Positions 12,574 through 22,739 of a stretch of DNA of 64,000 bases are shown in pieces (the stretch's first letter is position 1; every line of letters starts with the position of its first letter). This DNA is from Allodiplogaster sudhausi (taxonomy: Eukaryota > Nematoda > Chromadorea > Rhabditida > Diplogasteridae). The notes under the pieces are model-generated. The model worked only from the letters and a program-made list of their open reading frames with translations, had not been told where the DNA came from and made no database searches. The stretch is taken from NCBI GenBank assembly GCA_945643635.1, contig CALZFC010000006.1:4842001-4906000 (forward strand), in the 5' to 3' direction. Position numbers and translations under genes: made by a program.

Positions 12574-15500
12574 CTAGATCATTATGGTCTCTTCGTCGAG
12601 AATGTTCGAAGACGCGTAGTGGGAGACTCCGTTTGGCGTTTCAGGAGGCGGCGAAGCCTTTCCGTTCGATACCACCACCTGAAGGCAGAGAGATAAACGC
12701 ATATGATATAGTTTAGGATATAAGTTTAACTTTATAAATTACAGTGGAAGAAATCGTCAATCGCGCATGAATCTTGCTTCTGGCAAGATCATAATCTCTA
12801 ATGCTAATTCTCTAACCTCCCCCTCTCATGTATGAATAAATAAATAAATAAATAATTATTTCTTAAAGCCCACTTACGAGAGGCGATCGCTCGTGTGCTG
12901 CTTTATCGGTTGCCGTTTCAGATGGCGGCGTCCGTAGAACGACTGACGGAGAGTCGGTGACGGCGTAAGACGCTGGAGACATTTATTTTTTACATTATTT
13001 TTATTTATTTAAAATACAGTTTCTAATATAAGAATAGCAATTAATATTTTTTCTAAAAAAAAATTCACGGCATGCAAAACATTCAGTAGTTGTAGAATAG
13101 AGGAAAAGAAAGAAAGCCGAAGAATAAATCTAGTATCTAACCAGCCGCATGCATCCCTCCTCCTCCTCCGCCGCCGACAACTCCTCCGTTGCTCGCCGCC
13201 TCTCCACCGTTGAAACGGAGCGCGGGCGTCCCGGCGCTCACGACGCGGCCGCCGCCGCGAGTGGAGCGGCTGCCTCCACGTCGGCCGTGCGGTTGGTGGA
13301 GCTGGAAATATATTTCTCTAGTATAATTTTATCTAGATGTCAACCACGTCGACTTAACGCAACTGCACCTTCACAATTTCTTTTATCCTTCAGCAACGAG
13401 GCAAATCCACGTGTTATTTTCGAAATCTTTGATATCTCGATAATAGAGGACATAAAGAAGTGAAATTTGCAATTAATTCGTGTCATTTATTCTTTTAATT
13501 AATGAGTGACATAATTTGTATACGGTGACTTGGAAAAAGGAGACTCGCCTGTCGATTGAGCAGCCCGTAGAGAATGAAGTTGGAGGCCGAGTTGATGTAC
13601 GGCAAAGCGTGAATGCCGTACATGATGTAGACGTAGCCGGGCGAGGGAAGCACGATTATTGATTGCGAGATCTCTTGCCACAGCGAGTGGAGGACAGAGC
13701 ACCAGTACGGGGTCCTGAGGGGAAGAGTACGGTATGATGGCAATTTCAGGACAGAGCACCAGTACGGGGTCCTGAGGGGAAGAGTACGGTATGATGGCAA
13801 TTTCAGGACAGAGCACCAGTACGGGGTCCTGAGGGGAAGAGTACGGTATGATGGCAATTTCAGGACAGAGCACCAGTACGGGGTCCTGAGGGGAAGAGTA
13901 CGGTATGATGGCAATTTCAGGACAGAGCACCAGTACGGGGTCCTGAGGGGAAGAGTACGGTATGATGGCAATTTCAGGACAGAGCACCAGTACGGGGTCC
14001 TGAGTGGAAGAGTACGGTATGATGGCAATTTCAGGACAGAGCACCAGTACGGGGTCCTGAGTGGAAGAGTACGGTATGATGGCAATTTCAGGACAGAGCA
14101 CCAGTACGGGGTCCTGAGTGGAAGAGTACGGTATGATGGAAATTTCAGGACAGAGCACCAGTACGGGGTCCTGAGGGGAAGAGTACGGTATGATGGCAAT
14201 TTCAGGACAGAGCACCAGTACGGGGTCCTGAGGGGAAGAGTACGGTATGATGGCAATTTCAGGACAGAGCACCAGAGCGGGGTCCTGAGAGGAAGAGTAC
14301 GGTAGGATGGCAATTTCAGGACAGAGCACCAGTACGGGGTCCTGAGGGGAAGAGTACGGTAGGATGGCAATTTCATTTGGTCCTGAGGGGGAAGTGTACG
14401 GTAAGATGGTCGATTCATAATTTTCACACAAACTAATGTACTGCATCATTTATTGCTTTATTTGTACGAAGTGTACGAAACTGTCCTAGATCGGGACAGT
14501 ATTTCTGTTTCAGTATTTCTTTTATCGGTCAGCAACCAGGGAAATCCACGTGTTTTATTAAAATAAAAAAATTCTTTACATATGAAGAAGCAAGTTTGCA
14601 ATTAATTCAAAAATAGTATTTTATTATTATTATTATATGTTTAATTATTTTCTGATTAAAATAATAAATAAAACAATGCCGAAAAATCCCGTACCAGCAA
14701 ATAAAGTGGAAGAGGCAGATGGCAAAAGTGTACACGGCTATGCGAATAATCGGAATTTTGTCGTCAGACCTCTTGCCACTTCCTTAATTAAGAAAATTGC
14801 TAAAATAAAATAAAACAAATTTATCATTTTTAATAGTAGAATAACTAAATTAAAATAAAATTAACCTTTATAGAGGCTCTTGTCCATCTTTCGATATTGC
14901 TCGAATAATCGCTTCAACATTGCATAATAGAAGTAGATCATCAGAAGAAGAGGGACGAGATAAGCCTTAAAACATAGAGAATTAAATATTTTATGCATTG
15001 TAGACATGTTGAGGTGGATTATCACTGTAATATTTGCTCTAACAGTTTACCCGAGAACAGAATAAGTTTTATGCATACACATATCATGGAATAAATCTCT
15101 ACAAAATTTGTAAACGATTCAATAAGCAGACTCAATATTTTCAACAATGTCCGTTTGTTTCCTTTTATTCTTTCCATCTGCGCTCAAAATTATGCATCCG
15201 TTTATGTCAAGATCTCTCACGTTTTCGAAATTTATGTCAAGATCTCTCACGTTTTCGAAATTTATGTCAAGATCTCTCACGTTTTCGAAATTTATTTCCT
15301 TCATCATCTCAATGACGATACATATCTAGAATTTTATATCCTCTTTCTGTTTATATGAATAATAGATATGGATAATACTAGGATAATGTTTCATTTTACA
15401 TATAATATTTCTTTGTTTACTTTCTTCGCAGTTCATTCTCAACTTGCATAGAACTTCAATCACGTCTTAACGTAAACGAAAACGAAAATGCCCGTAGGAA

Positions 15501-18500
15501 AAATGCTTATTGCGTGCGTACTTTCTCTCTTTTCTCGCGCTTCTTTCCAACCTCATCATTTCAACGTTTTCAAACTACACTCCCCCTCATAAACCCGTCA
15601 TTTATGCTATACCATATTGCGAATCTCTCTCACCTCTGTCTCTTCCTCTCTCTTTCTCTCTCACTCTCTCCTTTCCTCTCTCTCTTACTCTCACTCTCTC
15701 GCTCTCTCTCTCTGTCTCTCTCTCTCTTCCTCAATCTCTCGCTCTAATCGCAAGTTGTAAGAACTGCAAGATTCTGTGCACTTGACAAACAAACATTCGT
15801 GCGAGCGTCCTCAACGTAATTACTGATGGTGAGATATTTAGATGCGTGAAAAAGAGCGCCACTTTTCATTTTCATGCAAAATATGGCTATTGATTCATTT
15901 CAGGAATTTTTTATTATTTCAACACATTATAAATTTGACCACTGTTACAAGGGTTGTCCTTGAATATTAGTTTAATTTATAATTATTTCTAAATTTAAAG
16001 AGGAAAAAATTTTATAAATAAAACATAGTGAATCAAAACGCACAAAGACAAAGGTGTAGAGGGTGAAGGCGATGAAGAGATCGTCGCCGAGGTCGTCGAT
16101 GCACTTGAAGAGATGCAGCCGAGTGATGATCTCCTTCTCCTCCTCCACGAGGTCGTTGATTATCAGCTCCTGAATACTTTTAATGTTTAAGTAATTAATT
16201 GATTAACTTATAAATTAACTTCCTTTTTACACTGTAAATATTTATCGATTTCATGCCAAAATTGACCTTGCTGAATTTTGCTGCAGCAATGATTTAATTG
16301 AGCTTATTTATATTGTCACAAAAATTGCATTCGTTGCAAGAGGCCCTTTTTTCGGAAACCGGCGTTTCCTGTTGCTCGGGTTATATATAAGATGGTAAAC
16401 TTGGGATTCATCAATGGGTGTGTGTTATACGACGCTAATAAACAAATATTAGAAGAACTTAATTTAGTTGTATTATTTAAATTCATAGTTCTCTTGGTAG
16501 CAGCTTCTCTCACGTTTGCCAAACCATTTCCTTTCTCTCTCTCACCTTTGAGTGTGCGTAGAGTAGAATCGGAGAGAGAAGCAGGCAAGTGATGGAGAAC
16601 ATCGTCCCGAGCATACAGTACACGAGGCGAGCCGTTCGCATCTCGTTCTGAATAATTAAAATATTATTTGCATAAATAAATAAATATATATATATATGTA
16701 CATATACTAATTAAATATATTTATAAATATATATATAAAGTATTTAAATATATTAAAATTAAAAATACCGCCCTTTTTTCCTCTTCAAAAAACATGTTAT
16801 TGTAATTCTTTTGTTTCCAAAGAAACAAGATTCCTAATACATCTTTTGTTACGAGCTTTTCGTTTTCTCTTAAATTTTGTCGCGGAAGGTGCGAAAATAC
16901 ATGACTCATTTTGGCAGCCTGATTGTGAAAGCTGGAAAGTGTCAGGATTCTATGGAAGATATTCTATGGAGCAAGTGAAATCCATGCCGTTTGAACTTTG
17001 TTATCACCATTCTTCTTGTCATAATCATTTGCGTATATCTTCGAGAAAGAAGAAAAAACAAGTTAAGAAAATAGTTATCAACCCTCACGAGGTGGCACAG
17101 AACAAGAATATGAGATTGACCTATCTCAACACTATGAGTCTGCGACGTGCACATGCACCTATCATTTATTGTTGCCAAGACAAAAAAATCTTCAAACGCT
17201 TTCTCTCTCTCTCTCTCTCTCTCTTGTCTCTTTCTCTCTCTCTCTCCGTCTCTATCTTTCAATCTTCGTTTTCTCGCTAATTCTCGCTTATACTCTGCAC
17301 TTGCTCTCTCTTCCTCCTCCATTCTAGAGCAAGCAATCTTGCGGATGTCTTCCCTTTTCTTTTCTAATCCTATTGCTGGCATGCAATTCAAACGTCTTGC
17401 AGAGGGTATTTTTGCATAAAAATAGCAGCAGACACTGTTATTGTCTCCGAATGGAAAGAAGAGGCACATTTGGAATGTATGTCTGCAGTCTACACCAAAT
17501 CAATACAAAAGAACCTACATACATACATTTTTTGAAAAATAAAAGAACGCATTTCGATTATAAAAAAAACTAACCGCCAAAACCAAATAATCAATGAATC
17601 AATAAATAAAATTAGTTTTGCGAAAACAGATTAAAACCCATTTAATAAACATTAAAAACCCGTTAAAAAATACCTTGAGTGGATGGCAAACGGCAAGATA
17701 TCGATCGATAGAAAAGGCGACCAGAATGAAGGTCGAGAAGATCTTGCCAATATGCTCGAGCAGCCGGAAGAGTTTGCACGCAAACGTTCCGAACATCCAG
17801 AAGCCGAGCACCTGTGGGTTCGAAGAGATAATATATGTATCGATTAATTTTTGTTCAAATTTATGTTTCCCGCCACTTTTAGGAACGATAAATTTTCATA
17901 TAGAAATAAACCATGCAGAAAATTGTATTGAGTGGTAGAAAAAACGATATAGGAAAACTGGGATTAAAGAAAAGGCCATGGGAAGGTTATAAATGGGTCA
18001 AATATATTTTTTTACAATTTATTCCTAATGTAATCAACTAGATGTCCGCTAAAACACACCTGATCGATTATAGTCATGGGAAGTGGCAGCATGCTGAGAA
18101 AGTCGACGATGCAGAGGACGCAGATGTAGGTCAGAGTCGTGTTGTGACGGGATCTCAAGTTAGATTGGTCATATACACCATAGGTGGGAAATGCGTGCGG
18201 TAGGAATTGAACCAAGCCCTGCTGGCTTCAAGAAGCTACAACGTTTCCACTAGGCCACAACTGACCTCGCGGTCCCGGTCGCCTTGACATGATGGACGAC
18301 GGCCAAGATGGCCGCGTTGCCGCACGTCCCGAACACGAAGAGAATGGCGTAGACAGACGCGATCAGCATCAACGGGACGTTGTCGTGGTTCGAGAAGGGC
18401 AGCACGTACTGCACGGAGAACTGCAAAGAAATAAATACAAAATTAAAATGTTTGTATATATTTTGTATTACTATAATAATTATTATTGTAATAATAATAA

Positions 18501-18512
18501 TAATAAAAATTG

Positions 18513-18549
<37 letters not shown>

Positions 18550-19583
18550 AGGAAAATTGATTGTGAGATCAAGTCGGCGAACGTAACAAATAGCCATTTT
18601 TGTCTCCGGTTTATGGTGAGAGAGCATGTCATGAAACCACGGTTCCGCCAGGCGTTTACTTTTTACTATATACATAAGTATAAATGTTTTGACATTTTAA
18701 TATTTAACATTAAAAAAATTATAACTTTACGAATTCACATGCCCATGAGTCACTAACACTACAGTGTTAGTGACTCATGGGCATGTGAATTCGAGACGGG
18801 TATACAAGTATTTCCGGCAGCTGTTGTTATTCAAGCATTCTCGTGGTCCACCTTTACAGTAAAGCAAAATACACTGCCGCAGATGTTCCAGTGGGTGGTC
18901 GCCAAAACAACCTTTTTTTCATCGGCAAATGGCTCATTTCGGCTTGCAATAGCTTTTGAAGGAGTCTCGTCTCTTCCGTGGGAAAAGACAGATGTTCTCA
19001 CATAAACAATCTTCTTGCTTAACATTAGCATCTCTCATTCCTGCTAACATCGAACACCAGAAACAAAAAAATATGTATATAGCCGATATTTTTCCTAGTT
19101 TTTTTCTTGTTCTTCCTACGCATTTTCACAGTCCACACACTGGAGCGGAAACTATTCTTTCGCACTCTTCACGAGCTCAAACTTGCAACAGTAAAAACGG
19201 GTATAGATGACGTCAGGACGTAAATCCCTGAAAGCGTCGTTTTCAACTCTTTAATCCCGCTTAATCCTCTACTTCAAAACATTCTTTCACGTCTCAATTT
19301 ACGGGATCGATATGATTTTAAGGTAATAGTCGTTTTAGTTTTAGAGGATTTTTCTTTACTTTATTTTTCGCCAGCAATAAATATATAATAGGAAAAATGA
19401 GGTTTGTGGTTGACAAATTATAATAATAATAATAATCTAAGAAATAAATTGTTTGTAAAATGAAAAAAAAAGAATTCTGACATTTTCGAATCGAGGATCG
19501 CTCGGATCGATAGCCTCCTGGAGAAAGCGAAAAGGGGCTTGCGAATCATCGTCAAATGTCTCGTACGATGCCGACTCCATCAT
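12574..19583 (-). CDS. Class A neuropeptide GPCR (somatostatin/allatostatin-C/opioid-like)
   Basis: Twelve exons join in phase to 476 aa: 19482-19583, 18266-18420, 18060-18153, 17674-17811, 16546-16647, 16044-16169, 14866-14965, 14695-14782, 13549-13714, 13142-13301, 12878-12972, 12574-12678. Visible features: N-glycosylation site NFS at the first junction; TM1 in exon 2; TM3 cysteine (about residue 129) and IDRYLAVCHPLK (DRY at about 153); partner cysteine in loop 2 (FKCIDD, about 220); TM5 FAYLVPLLLMIYFYY; TM6 FHFICWTPYW; TM7 PYINSASNFILYGLLNRQ; Gly-rich tail ending DEETIMI. These are the hallmarks of peptide receptors coupled to G proteins at the plasma membrane. Intron 9 uses a GC donor (CAG/GCGAGT). 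Intron 2 is largely tRNA-like. The TM6-TM7 intron holds the 57-bp minisatellite. Ligand and exact orthologue are not determinable here. Confidence 0.9.
13375..13485. repeat. Intronic duplicate pair flanking the TM7 exon (partner 14514-14612)
   Basis: TTTCTTTTATC.TTCAGCAACG followed by AAATCCACGTGTT and, 40-60 bp on, TTTGCAATTAATTC occurs on both sides of the TM7 exon and its minisatellite, in the same orientation. It may mark an older segmental duplication around this exon. Confidence 0.6.
13692..14375 (-). repeat. 57-bp minisatellite, 12 units, each carrying a splice acceptor
   Basis: Twelve units of exactly 57 bp (684 bp), plus a degenerate partial unit to about 14408. In gene sense each unit holds the last 34 nt of the intron (ending CTCTTCCCCTCAG) and the first 23 nt of the TM7 exon (GACCCCGTACTGGTGCTC...). 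The unit nearest TM7 is the real junction. Units are near-identical; three carry CCACTCAG and one CCTCTCAG, and all keep the AG. The whole array is open in two frames because 57 is a multiple of three. Confidence 0.97.
15203..15295. repeat. 30-bp tandem repeat, three copies
   Basis: TTTATGTCAAGATCTCTCAC followed by GTTTTCGAAA, three times head to tail with no visible difference, inside the intron between the loop-2 exon and the TM5 exon of the GPCR. Confidence 0.9.
15630..15740. repeat. CT tract in GPCR intron
   Basis: Interrupted (CT)n within the same intron; another lies at 17200-17250 in the next intron upstream. Both are pyrimidine-rich on the plus strand and so purine-rich in the pre-mRNA. 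Confidence 0.8.
18194..18265 (-). repeat. tRNA-like sequence (SINE head or tRNA relic) forming most of a GPCR intron
   Basis: Read on the minus strand, the first 72 nt of the 112-nt intron have an A box TGGCCTAGTGG at positions 9-19 and a B box GGTTCAATTCC at 53-63, the spacing of a tRNA gene. A stem GCTTC-TT-GAAGC lies near the anticodon position. The acceptor stem (GTCAGTT against CCGCACG) does not pair, so it is not a functional tRNA. The sequence begins exactly at the intron donor GTCAGT; the remaining 40 nt end in the acceptor. Confidence 0.7.
18731..18792. repeat. Perfect 62-bp palindrome (30-bp arms, 2-nt centre)
   Basis: Arms read GAATTCACATGCCCATGAGT then CACTAACACT; the centre is AC; the second arm is the exact reverse complement. 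It lies in the first intron of the GPCR. Each arm contains TGAGTCA, the AP-1 core. Confidence 0.95.
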
Positions 19584-19589
19584 GACTTC

Positions 19590-19655
19590 TAGTTCGCTGG
19601 GTCAAGTCTAGTTCCTTGGGTCAAGTCTAGTTCTTGGGTCAAGCGTAGTTCCCTT
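19590..19655. repeat. Short tandem repeat just upstream of the GPCR start
   Basis: About four imperfect copies of TAGTTCCTTGGGTCAAGTC immediately 5' of the GPCR start codon (minus-strand gene), in the likely leader or promoter. Confidence 0.7.
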
Positions 19656-19659
19656 CGCT

Positions 19660-20640
19660 TCCTTCCGGTTTCGATGCTCGTTTCTATCTCTCAAGCATGC
19701 CTCTTCTCTGGCCTCTTTCTCTATCTCTATCTATCTCTCTGTCGTGGCTGGTGACCTGAAATAGCAAAATATTACGTGTATTTATCGCAATGAGCACACC
19801 CATTTATATTTAAGATAACTTTTAGGCGGTCAAAAAATTTTATGCGATTAACGAAGTGTGACCCTTTAAGCAAACGTTAATGAGAGGGTAAAAGTATTAA
19901 GACAAGACAAGAAAGGACAAACAATTTGTATGGGACTAGACAGTTGTCAAACGCCGTTTCTGTGATTTCGACCAGATACATAAAATGAGAAAATGCTGAA
20001 ACTAATGGATATAATTGTTTTCTTTTTAGCAGTCAAAGATGAAGCTATAATTTATGGTTAGTAAAGTGAAACTTGAGCACTGTTAATGTGTCCTATTCGT
20101 CCATTTAATTAAAATAGTGCACTACATCTTACAATTAGATGAATCTTTGGAACCTTGTTCTCTTTGTCACGCATATTTGGCGAGGGAATTGCTCTTTTTT
20201 TCTCTTTCTCTCTCAGACTCTCTCTCACGATCCAACTCAGTCAGTCTAAAACCCGCGCATTCCCAGTGCGAGTAGATGATAAACTCTCTGCACGAGTTCA
20301 CAATGACGCATGCGTTTCTCGTGTTAGCTTATCGTTAAAAAATGAGTCTATGACTGCTCGTCAAATGCAAAAAAAAAGAATAAAGTATTCCAAAACAAAA
20401 CCAACTCTCTTACTCATAAAAGACAACGGAGTCTACGGCAACAAGATAAACTCACCTTTTTCTATCTGGACAGTTTATAGCCAACTTTTTGGAATTCAAG
20501 AAAAAAAAATGTGTTTTCTTTCATTTTTCCTACTTCTGTTTACATAAGCATTCTCAGAAACGCATTCAGGCATATCCTACTTTGTCATAAAGAAAATGTG
20601 TTTGTCTCAAATAGTGTGAGATGAGATGAACAGGCAATGA
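19660..20640. other. Intergenic upstream of the GPCR
   Basis: I see no joinable exons. A CT-rich patch lies near 20200-20230. Confidence 0.5.
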
Positions 20641-20743
20641 GGAAGAGAATGAAGGAGGCGAGAGAGACACAGAGAGAGAGAGGGAGAGTGAGAGAGAAAG
20701 GGGAGAGAGGGAGACAGTGAGAGCAACAGAGAGAGAGAGAGAG

Positions 20744-20784
<41 letters not shown>

Positions 20785-21159
20785 GAGAGAGAGAGATAAA
20801 AGTATCTTCGCGTGTATGCATCGTTCGCTTATATAAAACGAAGCGGATTCCTGGTAGACGCTCTTTTACTCTTTCAGATCTCACGGAATGAATGAACAGA
20901 TGTGTGAATGTTTGAGAGAAGTAACTCATCGTTCGAGAGAAGATTCCAGTAAAGTGTGACAAAAAGAATACCACTGATTCCTCGCTCATCCCCGTTATCG
21001 GAAAAGTCAACGAAATCATTCAGGAAATGACATAAAGTTTGTAAATCTGACGATACTATCCGCGCACAGAGAAAATGATACAGCGAGAGATTTGGAGGGA
21101 GAATTTGTACGAAAAGAGGGAGGGAGAGAGAGAGAGAAAGAGAAAGAGAGAAAGAGAGC

Positions 21160-21191
<32 letters not shown>

Positions 21192-21840
21192 TAGAGAGAC
21201 CTAGGGAGTGAGGCAGAGGGAGAGAGCGGTGATAGAGAGAGACCTAGGGAGTGAGGGAGAGTGAGAGAGAGCGGTGATAGAGAGAGACCGAGAGAGAGAG
21301 AGAGGCGGAAGAGAGAAAGAGAGAGAGTCAATGTGATTTCGGCTTCCGGAGTCATGCCTGCCAGCTCGTTAATTGTCGTGCGAAAGGACGTGCATTTGAG
21401 AGAGTGGTAATTGACCACTCTTCTTCGTCTTCTTTTCTTCTTTTTTTTCTCTATTTTCTCTTCCGCTGCCGTCCCCAAGCACTTCCAGTTCATCTTAGCG
21501 CGAACAAGCATTTAGAATTGCGGAATAAAGTAGAACGACGGAATAGGTTCGGGCTCGAGAGTGGGAGGAGTGTCTCACAATCAGGGTGAATAGAGAAGGG
21601 TGCAGGGGATGGAGAGAGAGAGGGAGAAAGAGAGAGAGGGAGGAAGAGGGGGAAGGAGAGAAGGAGGGAGGGAGGTAGAGAGAGGGATGGAGAAGGAGAG
21701 AGTGGGAGAGAGCGGGAGAGAGAGATGGAGAAATAGAGAGTTGGAGAGAGAGAGGGAGGGAGAGAGAGGGAGGGAGAGGGAGAGAGAGAGAGGGGGAGAC
21801 GAGATAGAGAGAGAGAAGCCAACCTGGGCCGGAGATAGAC
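20640..21840. repeat. GA-rich polypurine block
   Basis: Interrupted (GA)n/(GGGA)n. Inside, a unit GATAGAGAGAGACCTAGGGA recurs two or three times near 21190-21290, showing local duplication rather than only slippage. Reading frames here encode only Ser/Leu or Arg/Glu runs and are not genes. Confidence 0.9.
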
Positions 21841-22739
21841 AGAAAAGCAGGTGAAAAAGTATCAAAAAAGTGAGAATAAAAAGATCAGTCATCCGAATAC
21901 AAAAAACAAAAGGCAAGAAAACAAAAGAGTGTTTTTCAGAGCATAAACGTAGTGTGTGAATTTCTTTTCGTTCATGCGTGGGAAATTTAAAGAAGAAGAA
22001 AAAAACAACAGGCGCAGTTGAAGTCGATTCATTCAGGTGTGAAAAATAATATTGAGAATAAATTTTATATTTGGAGAGAGTAAATATTCTCAAAATGGAT
22101 AATCTTGATCTGCTTCGGGAGGGACGAAAATAATATAATTTAGGAAATAAATTTCCATTTTTTGGAGTTGAGGTGAGGACGGCGGTTTAGTGTTCGGTGA
22201 GAAGAATAGAAATGTGCTGGTGTAAATGCGAGCAATTATAGCGTGCACTTGTTTTACTAATATGCAGATATATGTTAAAAAATGTAAAGTAAAAATTTTA
22301 GAAATTAACCAAGGTGCTGCTAATTAAGTCTTCCACCATGGATGCCGAGATGGTAAACATTTGGAAGTTTCACTATTCTAACCATAAGCTGTTTTGCGCT
22401 GAAGAGGCTTACTTGTTGTGTTTGGTTGCAGGTACATATGTACATACATAAATTTATCGGGCAATTTAACAAATTAAATTGAAGAATAAACGTCTGCATC
22501 AGCATATGAAATTTTTTTATGAAAAAATAAACGTTTGCATCAGCATATGAAATTCATAAAACCAAATTTTTGTTGTTGTTGGTTGTTGGTTATAAGAAAT
22601 GCTCATAAATATTTAAAGTAGAGTATTACATATGACACGGATTGGGAGAGAAAGAGCCATGAACCGCGGGGGACGGGATAAGGATGAAGGAGATGGAGAT
22701 GAAACAAATACGGTCATTTGAAAGAAAGCGATATTTGTC

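Noticed and set aside
13495..14449. Two open frames of 310 and 316 codons made of 19-residue repeats
   Set aside because: They are read-throughs of the 57-bp minisatellite. One shares the frame of the TM7 exon, but neither is a gene on its own.
14503..14510. CTGTTTCA, the core of the C. elegans piRNA promoter motif
   Set aside because: A single octamer in a GPCR intron is expected by chance in a window this size and there is no cluster.
15203..15295. Array of 30-bp repeats resembling a CRISPR
   Set aside because: Units are contiguous with no spacers, in a eukaryotic intron; it is a simple tandem repeat.
18194..18265. Functional tRNA gene
   Set aside because: A and B boxes are present but the acceptor stem does not pair and the anticodon stem is displaced.
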